Source of the DNA: Nectonema munidae
Lineage: Eukaryota; Nematomorpha; Nectonematoida; Nectonematidae
NCBI GenBank assembly: GCA_030549495.1
Contig: JAUIRK010001052.1
Span: forward strand, 2,852,001-2,916,000
Reading direction: 5' to 3'
DNA: 64,000 bases
The notes beneath the pieces are model-generated. The model had not been told where the DNA came from. It did no database searches and worked only from the letters and a program-made list of their open reading frames with translations. Shown piece after piece: positions 1-11,621 of this stretch. Positions within the stretch are counted from its first letter, which is position 1. Each line of letters opens with the position of its first letter. A program made the translations under genes and the position numbers.

Positions 1-923
1 TGAGAATTTTTCACAAGTTTAAGTCTAGCGAAAAAACTTTTGTGTAGCAAAACAACCATGATCGGAACGTTGAGATCAAACAAAAAAGAAATTCCAGCTG
101 AAATAAAAATTTATAAGAAAGATAAACTCTATCTGACTAAAAGTGCCTTTACTCAAAACAAAAACATATCCTTGTTATGTTACAAAGCAAAAAAGAACAA
201 AGTGGTTTATATTATCCTCGATGCATGATGAAGTGAAAATAAGAGATGACGAAAAGAAAAAACCCGATCAGATCATTTTTTACAACGAAACCAAAGGTGT
301 GGATATAGCCGATGAAATGCTGAAAATGTATTTCACAAAATCCGCATCAAGGAGATGGTCATTTTCTATTGCAAGTCTTTAGGAATAAGCAAAAATAAAG
401 TCAAAGAGAGTTCTTGATTCAACTAGAAGAATTGTGTGAAGAAAGTAGAACCCGACGGAAAAAATTTGACACTATCAACTTGATTACTGTTAAAACTCAG
501 AAGTCAGATGATGGGAAAGCATGAATAACGACGTGTAGAATTTGCAAGAACAAAACAAGAATCACGTTACAATTTCTCAGATTACGTTTGTGGCAACTGT
601 TCCATATACGTGTGTAATGTTCCAAATGTCAATAAATGAAAAATTGTATTTTATTCTGCTTACATAAATAAAAAATGCTTTTTTTATAAACGCTATATAA
701 GATTTTTTCAAAGCCGGCCAATTAACCGGGTCTGGATCTTTAAAGTATAACATGATCAAAAAGACCAATTATCTTTACAAATAGATTTTTTTCACATGAG
801 TTTCATTAAGAGAACTAAAAAATAGACTTTCAAAATTACACTTCCTAAAGAACATAATTAAAAGTTTTACATGATTTTGTTATAAAAATAGTCAATTGAC
901 CGGATTAGGCGTTCTAGGGTTAA
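1..923 (+). mobile_element. piggyBac-type DNA transposon, 3' part, decayed
   Basis: Two reading frames (40-228 and 143-382) carry the C-terminal half of a piggyBac-family transposase: a GTLRSNKKEIP block, then FYNETKGVDIADEMLKMY followed by SRRWSF, the usual end of the DDE domain. Further on, CRICKNK (about 537-557) and VCGNCSIYVC (about 585-614) are the cysteine pairs of the C-terminal CxxC finger. The coding part is frame-broken, so this is a pseudogene. The right end is sharp: CTAGGG at 914-919 abuts TTAA at 920-923, which matches the family's terminal CCCTAG and TTAA target site. Two related subterminal motifs (CAATTAACCGG near 719, CAATTGACCGG near 893) precede it. The left end is outside the window. 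Confidence 0.8.
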
Positions 924-2394
924 AATAGAATGAAATGAAAAAAAAGTTTGTATTTCTAACAAATAAGAACTTCTTTTTTAGTTCTCATGTCTAAACTTCT
1001 AATATAGTTTTCTATATAGGTATTCAAAAATTGAGCCTTTTTGGTATCTTAATTAATTTTCTTAAGCGGGGGGATAAGGAGCCGATCCTCTCCCCCTAGC
1101 TACGTCTCATCACTGTATTTCAGGAAAAATTACATAGCAAAATTTAATAAAACTTTAAAAGAGCCTGAATACAAAAAAAATACTGAAGGTTAAAATAATT
1201 ATCTTTATAAAAACAAACATATTCTAAAGTATATTTATTTTTTCTAAATTTTCAAAAATAAAAGCTATAATAGCCATTTATATATTACATTAAATCAGGA
1301 GAGCAAAAAATAATAAATAAGTTTTTTAACAATTACAAGCTAGTTAGTTGTGACTCTTAATTCGGTTCTGAATACATCTGCTAAATATTGTAATATACAT
1401 ATTTATTTAAGTGTGTGTGTCTTCCTTTTTCTCCTCCAGCACCTCTCCATTTTTGGGTACACTATGTACAATTAATATTTTACACAAAAAATATTTTTTA
1501 CTTCTACTATTAAACTATGATTTGGAACGTTAAATATAATATAAACCAAAAATTGTGAGACCTAGACATTTTTCTAAAATTTTTGAATGTTTTCAACGGC
1601 AAGGCGCAATTTGCACCGGTTCTGGCAAAGGAAGGCTGATGCTTCTAACAAACATTACTCATGCCCGTGAAAATAATAAATTTTTAAAGAGATTCATTTA
1701 CCTTAAAATTGAGATAAGATTGTTTATTTTTATGAATATTTTAATAAAAATTATTACTATCCAAGTAAAAATCTAAGTAAATATATTTAGGGCTTCTTTT
1801 ATGCTTTTGCTAGTCAAGGGCCGGAGAGAAGATTATTGTGACAGAAACTAAAAAAATATTAAAAAATCAAGACTTACGATTAATTTTTTGAATTAAATGA
1901 TATACAAATTGAAAAATCCATAGAATCTTAGAAAAAATTATACAATTAATTAAATTTGTTTTCTATTAAAACTATAACTATATTTTTTCCATAAGTTATA
2001 TATATAGGATATTATATAGGTGCTTTAAATTTTGCATATTAAATTTTGTGAACCATATGTTTCATGAATAGTGTTTCATCAACATTAAAGTAAAAGGCAA
2101 AGTTAGAAAAGGCAGAGAAAATATAACAGAAGAAATAGCTGTGAGATTTAGGCAGTAATTAAGTTGACATTTGTAAACCATATGTGATTTTAAATTTTGT
2201 CTGGATAGTGACTATGAGTACAGGGTATATTTTTTTATATAGTTACATATTTATATACTCGCATACCTTGCGACTTTCTAAGACATACTTTTTAAACAAA
2301 AGATTGTCACACCATATGCTAATTATAATTTCTTTTGGGTATTTACAACTTAGGGATAAAAGACTTTTTTTATCCTTACATATATGGGTTTGTG
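924..2394. other. AT-rich intergenic stretch, nothing recognised
   Basis: No reading frame with family character, no tRNA-like boxes and no clear inverted repeats were seen. Short open frames (for example 1555-1776) look like chance frames in AT-rich DNA. Confidence 0.6.
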
Positions 2395-2464
2395 GTAAAC
2401 CATCTCAAGCATAATGCGAGCATATAGCCTTAAGGCTGAAAGTGCTTTGATCCAACCAACCAAC
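2395..2464 (+). repeat. SINE 3' tail fragment
   Basis: The segment containing GCATAATGCGAGCATATAGC and ending in CCAACCAACCAAC is almost identical to the 3' part of the tRNA-derived SINE at 23531-23718. Only the tail is present here; no A or B box lies upstream, so this is a 5'-truncated copy. Confidence 0.7.
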
Positions 2465-2689
2465 GTATATGGGCTTCAAGTAAATTTTTTTATCTTAGCA
2501 AGAATATATAATAACTTGTAATATAGTAAACAGCATATTTAATAATATTCGAATTTTTCAAAAAATTTTATTAAATAAAATGAAAAAAAACCAAAAAATT
2601 TAAAACATTCAATAAACATTGTTTTACACAAAAAAATCTTATGTAAAAAATCATCCATTCAAACTTTAATTTTAGATTAGACACATCGC

Positions 2690-4150
2690 TTGTCTTAGAG
2701 TTTTAATTTTCAAATGTTCACTTTAGAAAATTTTTCAACAACAATTTTAGCAGGCCAAAATTTCTATCAACCTGCACGGAGCTAAATGGAATGGTTAGTA
2801 ACATTTTATATAAGGCAAACACCTTTTCTAGTAACTATCTCAAAATTCGATGGAAATTTATCCAAGCACACTTCTTTGTAAAAATCTTTCCAAGATAAAT
2901 ACTTCTTTAAAATTCTGTTATTTTTAATGTCATCTCTATAGAACTTTGCAAGGTTGTCAATTTTCTATTTGTTGGTTATGCAGCCGTTGTCGAAGTGCAC
3001 TGGTACCAAGTACGAAAAATCTTTCATCAGACTGTGTAAGTCAGAAAAACGTTCATTAAATCTACTAATTATTTTATCTAAAAGAGTAAAATTTAGATTT
3101 CTTTTAAAATGTTCAGTCCTGGCCTCATAAGATTCGTTACTGGCAAAAAACACTTTTTTTTTATTTCCGTTTCTCTGTTGTGAAATTTGAATGAACTTGA
3201 CACCTTTCAGCAAATTTTTAACGTCCAATAATGTTTGATTAAAATATTCGTGTGAACGGAGGTTACCAATTTTTTGACAACGCTTTTGATCATAACATCA
3301 GAAGAATTTATGTAAATAAAAACTTTTTTCAAATATTTCGAAACAGGTGCAACATTTTAAGTAAATTCTTGGAAAATTTTAGTATGAAAATGAATTCGAA
3401 CTTGCTTACATTTAGTAGCAAACATCTAGCCTCTGTTAATACATCTGGAGCAGTATATAATATATATTATCTTACCTACTGAACTTATTACTGCCGGTTA
3501 ATTATAAATAATAGCTTATAAAGCTTGAATATGACTAAACCAGCGCGTGAGGTAAAGAGTTTTTCTCAAAAATTTTTACACTTAGCAAGTTTTATTTAAA
3601 AAAAACATACTAGCTTTGTAATGTGCTAAAAAATAATTTGCCATCTATAGATGATTGGTTAGCATCAGCTAACATGAGATTCAGATTATGAACAGAACAA
3701 AGGACATAAAGCGCTTTTAAAAAAACATTCCTTTTTTACTCTAGTTTGAAGCCAAGAAATATGAGCAGGCATGTTTGCCGCTCCTTCGTAAGCTTCTCCT
3801 CTAATATATTGAATATCTAAAGAGAGATTCTGAAAAAGGATTTTTCAAGCGTATTGTAATATGTTTCCGCGTTTGCCGATTCTAGTTCACAAAAAGACAA
3901 GAAATGTTATTTTGCATAACATGGTTTGGATACAAATCGCACATAATCAGGGCATAGATTTTGATGCGAAATACCTATTGTGGAATCAACAATGAGTGAA
4001 TATTATTTTTGTTATTTATTTCTGATTATTTATTGAGTACATTCATTTTCTATGCATTCTGTAATTTTGGACTTAAGTACATATGCTGCTTTTAGTGCAC
4101 CCAATGGAGGAATAATGACTTTCCAAAACTACCTAGCCATAAATTTCAAT
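2690..4150 (-). pseudogene. hAT transposase remnant (ZMYM/TTF-finger type), decayed
   Basis: On the minus strand, pieces in several frames read like the hAT transposases that resemble zinc-finger MYM proteins: around 3990-3940 a DSTIGISHQN-like piece; around 3790-3650 a block with KKECFFKSAL followed by the place where this family has its HxLNL motif (here SVHNLNLMLADAN in one frame); and 2965-3228 (RTEHFKRNLNFTLLDKIISR) resembling the helical region after it. Stops and frame changes are frequent. I did not find terminal repeats, so the limits are approximate. Confidence is moderate because each piece is short. Confidence 0.5.
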
Positions 4151-4410
4151 AGTTCAATATAATTTCTTTCATTTTTTTGAATTCGAACTTTTTTTTTTGA
4201 TTTTCGAGATTTTGGTTTCGAAGATTTTAGTTTTCGGAGATTTTGACTAAGTACCCCTAAGATTCATATCTATAAGAACAATCAGGTACAATAATTCATA
4301 GAATTTATATTAAGCGAAAATGTGTTGAGACTTGAGATATAATATTTGACAAGTAAGCATGCTAGTTATCCTTAAGAAAGCCGAACTCAGATAAAATAGA
4401 ATAAAAGCGA

Positions 4411-4551
4411 ATAGGTGGCCTATGTACGGTGGCGCATCAAACCAACTTACAAACTAAATTCATATAATAAATTTTGTTGCCTGTAAACCAACATAGGTGG
4501 CTTATGTATGCGAGGCGCATCAAACAACCTACAAACTATATAATAAATTTT
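4411..4551. repeat. Two-copy tandem repeat
   Basis: TAGGTGGCCTATGTACGGTG starting near 4412 and TAGGTGGCTTATGTATGCGA starting near 4494 open two copies of a unit that continues GGCGCATCAAA..ACAAACT..ATATAATAAATTTT. Spacing is about 82 bp. The copies differ by point changes and one short length difference. Confidence 0.75.
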
Positions 4552-4679
4552 ATATTAAATTTTCCCTAATGATAAAAAATGTCAGTTTTTTTCTTCTTTT
4601 TTTAAAATATTTTTTTCATATCATTCATATTTTTTTATTGTGGTATTGCATTCAAGGGAAAAATCTTCCATAACTTAAG

Positions 4680-5760
4680 AGATGAAAAATTGACAGATCA
4701 GAAATCATGCGATGATGACTCAATCAGTACCTTACCCTTCTACAAGATATTTATAAAGAAAGAAAAAAAACATAAGATAAAATGATTTTGTAAGTGTTAG
4801 ATTGTGTAAAATATAACATTTGTCAGGTAGGAGAAAACCAAAAGGAAATGCTAATTCCATCTTTAGGATGGCCAAAAAATCTTGGTAATTCTTTATTTTA
4901 ATAAGTTAGTAAGTGGTTTCATAAATAATAATAATACTAAATACATGACATAATTTTTGTTTGAAATATGTCAAGTTAACAATCGTCAATAAACCAAGCG
5001 ATAATGTCAAGGACAAAGATGCGTTGTATATGGAAGGTTTCTTGATTTATAAAAATCCAAGAGGATAGGAGGTTTTCCCCAGACGAATGTGTAATTTACA
5101 GGAGTGAAGGGGATATGAGTATTCATTTCTAGAACAGAAAATAACTATTACAAAAAATTGCTTAATGATTTAGGCCCCTATGTCGTAATAAACACTTGAT
5201 ATAATTATTTCTTCAAAAGCCCTTTTAACCAGTACTTTTACCTCCTTATAAGTAGTGTTTTGTTTCAGAGCTCCAGAACCCGAATTCTCATATGAATTTA
5301 TATTTCTGTATTTACTTGCCTATTATTATAAATATTGATTCTTTGAGCCTGACTTATGATAGTGAATGATTCAATCGTTAATAAAAAACCTTGAAATTAT
5401 TTTAAAATTTATCTAAATATTGCATTGGAATAAATATCTTGCCACGGTTTTTCCAATTGACATCTCTTGCTGCAAAAGTTTTATACATTGTCACGACAAT
5501 CTACCTTTGTGAACAAGTTTTCTCTTATTTATTTAGTATAAATAATTGAAAGCTGCTTTCAAGGCTCACACATAACACCTAAATGACATTATAAGACTGG
5601 CTGCTACCAATGATTTGACGCCTAATATCGATGCACTTGTGAAAGAGAAAAAATGCGAAATTTCAGGGAGAGATTATAAAATAATTTTTTTGACGATTTT
5701 CAATCTTTCTACACAAAAAAAATAAAATTTTGGAATTGGTATTTATAGCATATTATGCTA
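4680..5760 (+). pseudogene. hAT transposase C-terminal remnant
   Basis: Around 5450-5540 the + strand reads SLAAKVLYIVTTIYLCEQVF, matching the hAT dimerisation block whose usual form is FGSTYLCEQ(A/L)FS. Further on AATNDLTPNIDALVKEKKC (about 5600-5660) matches the block near the end of GTF2IRD2/ZBED-like transposases. The two lie in different frames with stops between. The N-terminal limit is a guess; no terminal repeats were identified. Confidence 0.6.
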
Positions 5761-5964
5761 TGGTTTTACTGGTCTTTCCCACTTGAGATCAAGATGGGTT
5801 GTATATGGCCCATGAACTAAAATGCATTTGTCAGCCTTATTATGTGTTTTAGTCTATTTGGTTGTGATTAAGATCTTTGTTTTGGCATGCTTGTTAGAGG
5901 ATAGTTTAGTTATATGGGAAAGTGTATTATTAATGTCTGTGTGTTTGGGGAGCGTGGTATCGAT

Positions 5965-6682
5965 CAGTGTTTCTCAAACTTTTCCTATTCAACGCTCCCA
6001 CAGAAGACTTTTCAAACAAACCCCCCTAAACAATATTACTCCAAAGTACAAACCCATATACTTCAAAGAAACGCCCCCTTAACAACGACATTATTTCAAG
6101 GAAACGGTTCTTACTTGTAAAATATTTTTTCCTTCAATATGGCAAAATGCAAAGATTTACATGCGAAACTTAAGTTTGGTGTTTAGATTTCATATTTAAT
6201 TGTTTCTTTTGATGTTACTGAAATTAATTATATCACCACGTTCACATTATATATACGCTTTCTTTTATTGCCTAAAATTTTATATACAGCACTAAATCCA
6301 TTACCATGCATTCCGTCGGAAAGAATGAAATTATTTTAGTCAATTCCTAATACACAGTAGATCCTTTATCACACGGATAGTGGGGTCCAAGCCACGAACC
6401 TGCGTTATACCGGATCTATTGGAATACGTCGTAACGTAAGCCAAGACACCTCCCCCGGTATATTGGATCCCGCTTTATAAAGGACGGCGTTGAAATGGAT
6501 TTAGTTTGTAGTAGGAATAGAATTTTAACTTGAGGTTTATATCTGCATATATAAATTATTTACAAAATGTAACTACCATATAAATTTATCAAAATATTTC
6601 TATTTCAAACAAGAAAAAAATTAATACCTAATGCTTTTTATTTGTAAATTTTCACAGCTACCGCCTACTTTGGGAACTATTG
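5965..6682. mobile_element. Non-autonomous hAT-like element, family A, copy 1
   Basis: The left end CAGTGTTTCTCAAACTTTTC and the right end (reverse complement CAATAGTTCCCAAAGTAG) form a diverged hAT-type inverted repeat. There is no transposase. The interior is homologous to 60945-61540 (shared ACAGCACTAAATCCATTACC and TTTAGTCAATTCCTAATA). The 8-mers outside the ends, GTATCGAT (5957-5964) and TTCTAGAT (6683-6690), agree at 5 of 8 positions. A smaller TA-flanked element is nested at 6352-6508. Confidence 0.7.
6352..6508. mobile_element. Short TA-flanked MITE nested in family A element
   Basis: Comparison with the second copy at 61 kb shows that 6352-6508 is an insertion: there the flanks are joined directly (CCTAATA then GTGGAAAGAG). 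TA lies on both sides (6350-6351 and 6509-6510). Ends CACAGTAGATCC and, inverted, CAAACTAAATCC match at 9 of 12, and further in TCCTTTAT faces ATAAAGGA. TA target and CAGTAGATCC-type ends suggest a pogo/mariner-type miniature element. Confidence 0.65.
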
Positions 6683-6690
6683 TTCTAGAT

Positions 6691-6874
6691 CAGCATTTTT
6701 CAAACTGTGGGTCCCGACCCTTCAATGGGTTGCGTTAAAAATAATTGGGCCATGACAAAAAAGATGCTGAATAAATGAACCTAGTGAACAGAGTTTGTCT
6801 TAAAGTATTATGGCTCGCGATGCAAACTTTGTTTCTTGCTATGGGTCGCAGTAAAAAACGTTTGAAAAACGCTG
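6691..6874. mobile_element. 184-bp hAT-type MITE
   Basis: Ends are CAGCATTTTTCAAACTGTGG and, inverted, CAGCGTTTTTCAAACGTTTT. The next block is GGGTCCCGACCC, a common second block in animal hAT ends. Flanking 8-mers TTCTAGAT (6683-6690) and CTCGAGAT (6875-6882) agree at 6 of 8. It abuts the preceding element with only the 8-bp site between. Confidence 0.75.
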
Positions 6875-6894
6875 CTCGAGATGATTGAGGGGTG

Positions 6895-7840
6895 CCAGCT
6901 TTGGCTCTCATGTTGATGTGTGTCTTCAACTAAATTTCAGTGTTTGTGTCAGATATGTATGTTGCGGAAGCACGAAAAGTGGTGTCTTGGATTGTTTGAA
7001 GTTTGTGTGTCAGAGAATAGGATCTCATACCTAAGACCAGTATTCTAAGATTGGTCAAGTAATGGCTTTGTAAGTATTTATCAGTGTTTCTTTGTGTTTT
7101 CCTTATCTGGAGTCAGATAAGGCCTAGTTGATATTCTGTATTTTCGCTGTTATGCCTTTTGAGTATATGTTGTAAGTTAGCGTTGAATCAAAAGTAATGC
7201 CAAAAATTTTAAGTGTGTGGTAGTAGATTGTGACGTGGTGGATTTGAGAAAAGTTTATTTTCTGTCCAATCGTTGATGTTTATGAATTCCTTCATGTCTT
7301 GTTTAGTTGTAGCTATGGTTGGCTGTGTTGATGTTATTGTTATTATTTCCTAGGCGTATAATAGATGTGGGCTAAAGTGATGTCTGATATGTATATATGT
7401 TGAAGGGGATTGGTGAAAGTGAGCTTCCTTGAGGAACTCCTGAATGTCTATGTTTTTCGCTTAAGGTTTGCTTGTTTGTTAAATTATGTGTAGGCGAATC
7501 TACCTCTCAAGTAGTTAGAGATGTATTTGATGATTGTAGGTTAATGTTTGTGTCGTTTATGAGTTTTTGATAACTAAATATATATCTAGTATGTAGAAAG
7601 CTGCAGTCAGTTCAAATGAAGTCAGTATAGTTTGCTAGAATGCTTTCTCTTGGTTTATTAAACCGTTGCAATGGATCTGTAAGGATGTTGAAGTCGTTTG
7701 GGGCTTTTTGAATCCGTGCTGGTGAGGGGTATTTGGGATGTTTTGTGTCATGTTGTTTATGATTTTTTGAGTTTTTCGATGCGTAAGTACAAAGATAGGG
7801 CGGTAAGAGTTTCTGATGTTTTTGTCAAATTTGTGTATTG
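6895..7840 (-). mobile_element. Jockey-type LINE reverse transcriptase fragment
   Basis: Read on the minus strand, the segment gives in order: NIRNSYRPI near 7810 (start of the RT domain), a QHGFKKP-like block near 7720, SFELTAAFYI near 7610 (position of the (A/L)DxxxAFD motif, degraded), GVPQGSSLSPIPFNIYISD near 7430-7370 (the RT block after the palm), LGITFDSTLTYN near 7200 and KETLINTYKAITRPILEY near 7090-7040 (connection region). This order and wording match Jockey-clade LINE ORF2. The pieces lie in different frames with stops, so it is inactive, and both ends are missing. It starts directly after the 6691-6874 MITE. Confidence 0.75.
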
Positions 7841-8119
7841 GAATAATTTAATAAAATAATTAAAAGTGATATTTGATTTATAAAAAAGCTATTTTGATTA
7901 AAATCTTCTAGAAATAGGTTACAATTAAAAATATATGCCCTGTTAAATCTATTATAAAAAAGCCTTATATTTTAGTTAAATGATATGGTTAGGGAGTTAC
8001 TCTTAAATATAGTTATTTTGATATTTTAACTAGCATATAAATGAATAGATTGATCGTTAATTAGCGAGTCAGATTGATACTTTCTTAGGTAACTTATTTT
8101 ATTTAGTTAAGTATTTCAA

Positions 8120-8980
8120 TTAGTGACGGGGCGATTAATAGAAATCGGAAATCGTTAGAATCGTGTTTTTAAATATCCGAAAATTTCATTCGTTCCTTCC
8201 GATACCTCAGTCCCTATTATTTTTATTTTAAGGGTTATAGTGAGATTATTAAACCTATTTTAAAATTAAAATAAATTAACCTTTACTTTCATTCAACTCG
8301 ATTTATTCATGTCCCAAATCGAAAGGCATAAAATAAATTTTTAACCTTACGTATAAGACAATTTTACCTACTAAGTTTAATATAGTAGCTAGAGATGTAT
8401 CGGATATGAAATTTTTTGCATCTGTTAAGCTTTTTAAAAATTTAGAGAGATGTCAATGCATAGTGTTATCATAAAGACTTACTTATCATAAAAATTTTGA
8501 TAAAGTTAAAATCGAAAAATTCCGAAAAAACTTTGCGGTATATAGAAAAAAGAAAAATGTTTGAAAATTGCAGATGCGGATGTTGAAACCTAAATAATCC
8601 TCGGATGTTAAGAGGATGTAAAAATTTTTATGGATATCCGATACACTCCAATAGTAGAGTAAAAATATTTATGCGCACCTCCATCTTCCGTCGAATCTGA
8701 AAGATTATTCAGTATTAGAGGAACTTTATATTCTCCAAAGCCAAATACAATATCAGAAGATACTCGATAAATTAAGCTAAATTTTTATTTTAAAAATAAT
8801 GTTTTCAATATAAAAACGTAAAAAACTTTCGATTTATTTTGTTCATTATGTTTCCTTAGTTTTAATCAAACATCATCGAGATTGGATATTTTTTTAAATT
8901 TTTAATGTTTCAAATTAAGAAACATTTTATATTTTTTTAAGAATCCGAATTGTACAAAACTTTCCCATCGTCCCATCACT
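8120..8980 (+). mobile_element. hAT element, internally deleted
   Basis: The left end TTAGTGACGGGGCGATTAAT and right end ATCGTCCCATCACT form an inverted repeat. TATTTCAA (8112-8119) and TATTTCTA (8981-8988) look like an 8-bp target duplication with one change. Inside, 8647-8750 reads YLCAPPSSVESERLFS, the hAT C-terminal dimerisation motif, followed by stops. Only the transposase C-terminus is left. An inverted copy of the left end lies at 58478-58590. The right end is 133 bp upstream of the MPV17 start codon. Confidence 0.75.
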
Positions 8981-9004
8981 TATTTCTATATTTAATTAGT
9001 TGGC

Positions 9005-9014
9005 TATATAAATA
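9005..9014 (+). promoter_or_regulatory. TATA-like box before MPV17
   Basis: TATATAAATA lies 99 bp before the MPV17 ATG and 25 bp after the hAT element. A start about 30 bp downstream would give a 5' leader of roughly 75 nt. This is position and sequence only. Confidence 0.4.
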
Positions 9015-9112
9015 CATAGATATTTGTCTAAACAACAAAATACTATATTTGCATCATTTTGTCTCTGTGCGAAATAAGCAATTTTATTTATGTAGAGATC
9101 AAGTAAAATTTT

Positions 9113-10619
9113 ATGCCTCCAATGTTGAAACGAATTTTTAACTCGGATTACAAGCGCAACAAAGATGCTCTTAGTCTTCCAAAACTTATGCTTCAGACAG
9201 GTTTTAATTTTTATATAAAAATCGACATTTTTTCGCGTTTCTTTAAAAAAAAAAGCCCCTACGCTTATCATTTTGCAATCTAGTGAAAGTCAAGCTTTTT
9301 TTGAGTACTTTTATTTTTCTAAAGCATTTATTAAAAATTTTATCAACCAAATACATTTATTTATAGAATATGATTCCATATTCGCATCCATGTTCAACGT
9401 CCTTATCATGATGTATATTTGATGTAATGCCTAAACATCTCAGATCTCTATTGTTTTCTGTCACTTTTGTAATTTTTGCAAAAGTTCATCTCTATAAGCA
9501 CACAATAAATAATGTTTTTTATAGCATTGATCAGTTTGTCTTATAAAGAGTCGAAATCAGGGGCACCATATTTTTGTTGCACAAATTGCATTAATTTTCT
9601 CTAAATTTTTTTAAAAACGAATCAAATATATTTGCAAGGAATTTAGTCTACAATAATTTACCTAAGGTGGAAATATTAATGCCCTAATAAATTTTACTGT
9701 AATATTTAGTGGAAAATGTAGAATATATATAACACCGTCATCGTGTCATGGTAAATAGCAAATTTAGAAGAAATTTTTAATATGATGATAGCATTAACAA
9801 TGGCTTTGCGTATATTACAGCTATCAGAACAAATATATTTGTATCATTATAGACTTCTTTAGATGCGATGAAAATTAGTTATAAAAGCATAATTATACAA
9901 AATATATATATCTTGTGAAATGCGTATTAGTTTCAAGCATCATTTTATTCTCAGTTGTGTATTTGAAAGTGTAAATCAATACATCCCCGATGTATTTTGT
10001 TAAAATGATGTTTATAAATTTGTGCTTATTTTGGAAAGGAAGCGTTTGTTGCCTGGGTGATATCATTTCTCAATTCTACTTCTCTTCCAAGGATGAGAAG
10101 TTTAATTTCGTACGCAACGCAGGCTTATCACTGAATGGGGTGATTGTCATTGTGAGTCGCCACTTTGCTTTTAATCTTCTTAGAGATAGCGCTTCCTTTT
10201 CAACCGTTTTGTAGGCGCCTTTTTTACGAATTTGGTACTCGATCTTAGAAGGTACTTTTGGTCCTAGCAAAAGTATCCAAATTGGCTTCTACAAAATGAT
10301 AGTGGATCAAGTGAATAATAAATCACCGATAAGTAGGATTTGTAATTTACGCGATACTTTTTAGATTTGTTGTGCTCCCATTTTTCTGGCTATCATCATT
10401 GTAACCATTGGCATCTTCTCACTCGACACTCCTTTCAATTCGCTTCACAGACTTTATACGCAGTACCCAGATGTCTTACTCACAAATTACAAGATATGGC
10501 CTTTTGCGCAGTTAATCAACTTAACATTTGTAGCAGCCAAGCAAAGAATACTCTTTGCTAATTCCGTTGCTCTTGTCTTCAATACGTACATCTCTTACAA
10601 AACAAACTTAAAGGCATGA
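9113..10619 (+). CDS. MPV17: MPV17/PMP22-family membrane protein, complete, four exons
   Basis: I read exons 9113-9200, 10039-10151, 10215-10310 and 10365-10619, joined in frame: 552 nt, 183 residues plus TGA. Family members have about 176. Introns start GT and end AG (838, 63 and 54 bp); the 838-bp intron splits a Gly codon G|GA. Visible family blocks: LMLQTGSVCCLGDIISQ (residues about 26-42, the TGxLxxxGD block), APFLRIWYSIL (the usual GPxxHxWY), MIVDQICCAPIF (the DQxxxAP block) and YPDVLLTNYKIWPFAQLIN (the WPxxQxxN signature). Several hydrophobic segments fit a four-span protein. MPV17 sits in the inner mitochondrial membrane and is linked to mtDNA maintenance; the wider family also has peroxisomal members. 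Odd points: VAA replaces the usual VP after the signature, VFNTY replaces the usual WNTY/WNSY, and the first donor (GTTTTAAT) is weak. Exon 1 rests on frame fit and LQTG|GD continuity. Confidence 0.85.
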
Positions 10620-10663
10620 AATATTGCTCCCTTGTTTTTATTTATATGGCACACGATTTTGAA

Positions 10664-10669
10664 AATAAA
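10664..10669 (+). terminator. Polyadenylation signal of MPV17
   Basis: AATAAA lies 45 nt after the MPV17 stop codon on the same strand. Confidence 0.55.
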
Positions 10670-10788
10670 AGGTTTTTGGTATTATAGATGTTTTGAATTG
10701 TATCTTAAGATTTAGTTATCTTTTACACCGGTGTATAAAGCAAGCATTTAGTAATTAAAAGTACCTCTAGAAAGGTACCTTAGACTCT

Positions 10789-10877
10789 CAGGGGTGGGCA
10801 ACAATTTTGAGTTACAGACCCATTGAAGTCTATCAAGGGTTTAGCTAGGTCAAAAGCCGCAGACCGCCCATCCCTGT
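10789..10877. mobile_element. ~89-bp hAT MITE
   Basis: CAGGGGTGGGCAA at the left and, inverted, ACAGGGATGGGCGG at the right are hAT-type ends only about 89 bp apart. Flanks TAGACTCT and TATACTCA agree at 6 of 8. No coding capacity. Confidence 0.6.
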
Positions 10878-11621
10878 TATACTCAACATTCTATTTTAAA
10901 AATGTGAATTTATTGGAAGGGCGAGCCTATTTTTATTTTTTAACAAAGAGGGTCAATTTATAAATAAAAGCTTTGAGCAATAATCTAGGATTGTACAAAG
11001 ACTAATTAAAGCCGCTAACTTTACGACCCTTTTATAAAAGCACACGCTCATATGATCAGTGATCACTGGTAGTCATTTATAAGAAGTTCTAAAGTTTCCC
11101 CAGCTGCCATTAATGAATTCATGTTAGCTATATAATTTTCGCATAATAGGTCTCAAGAACCAATGATGGGTAAACTCTGAAACTTGACGTACACTGATAA
11201 AATTTGTTTTCCATTAGATGGCGTTAAATAATTCTCATAAAGTGTCAATTAAGTTTGTTTTTCAGCGTGTTGAACAAAATACAGAGAAAGATCTTGTTTC
11301 ACTTAACACATACAATTTTGTGCGCGTATACACGGGTTCAGTAAAAAGTAATGCAATGAAAAAATTGAATTAGTAGGTTTATATGGCGACCCACAGATTT
11401 TATCCAGAGAATTGTATACCACAGACCTTGTAATAACAAAAATTATGATACGTGAAAATAAATATTTAATCGTGGGGCTTACACAAGTAAGCCACCTTTT
11501 ATTTGTTATTAAAATTTGATGATAGGTTTGATTTTAGGAAGTCATCTTCTGTTTCCACCACTCAGCTTATAAAGATAATAATAAAAAAGGAACTTTCAGT
11601 TTCCTACTTTATGCTCTATTT

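Noticed and set aside
9990-10038. MPV17 starting at the ATG at 9990
   Set aside because: The residues there do not fit the family's N-terminus, while the exon at 9113-9200 joins in frame and supplies the TG block.
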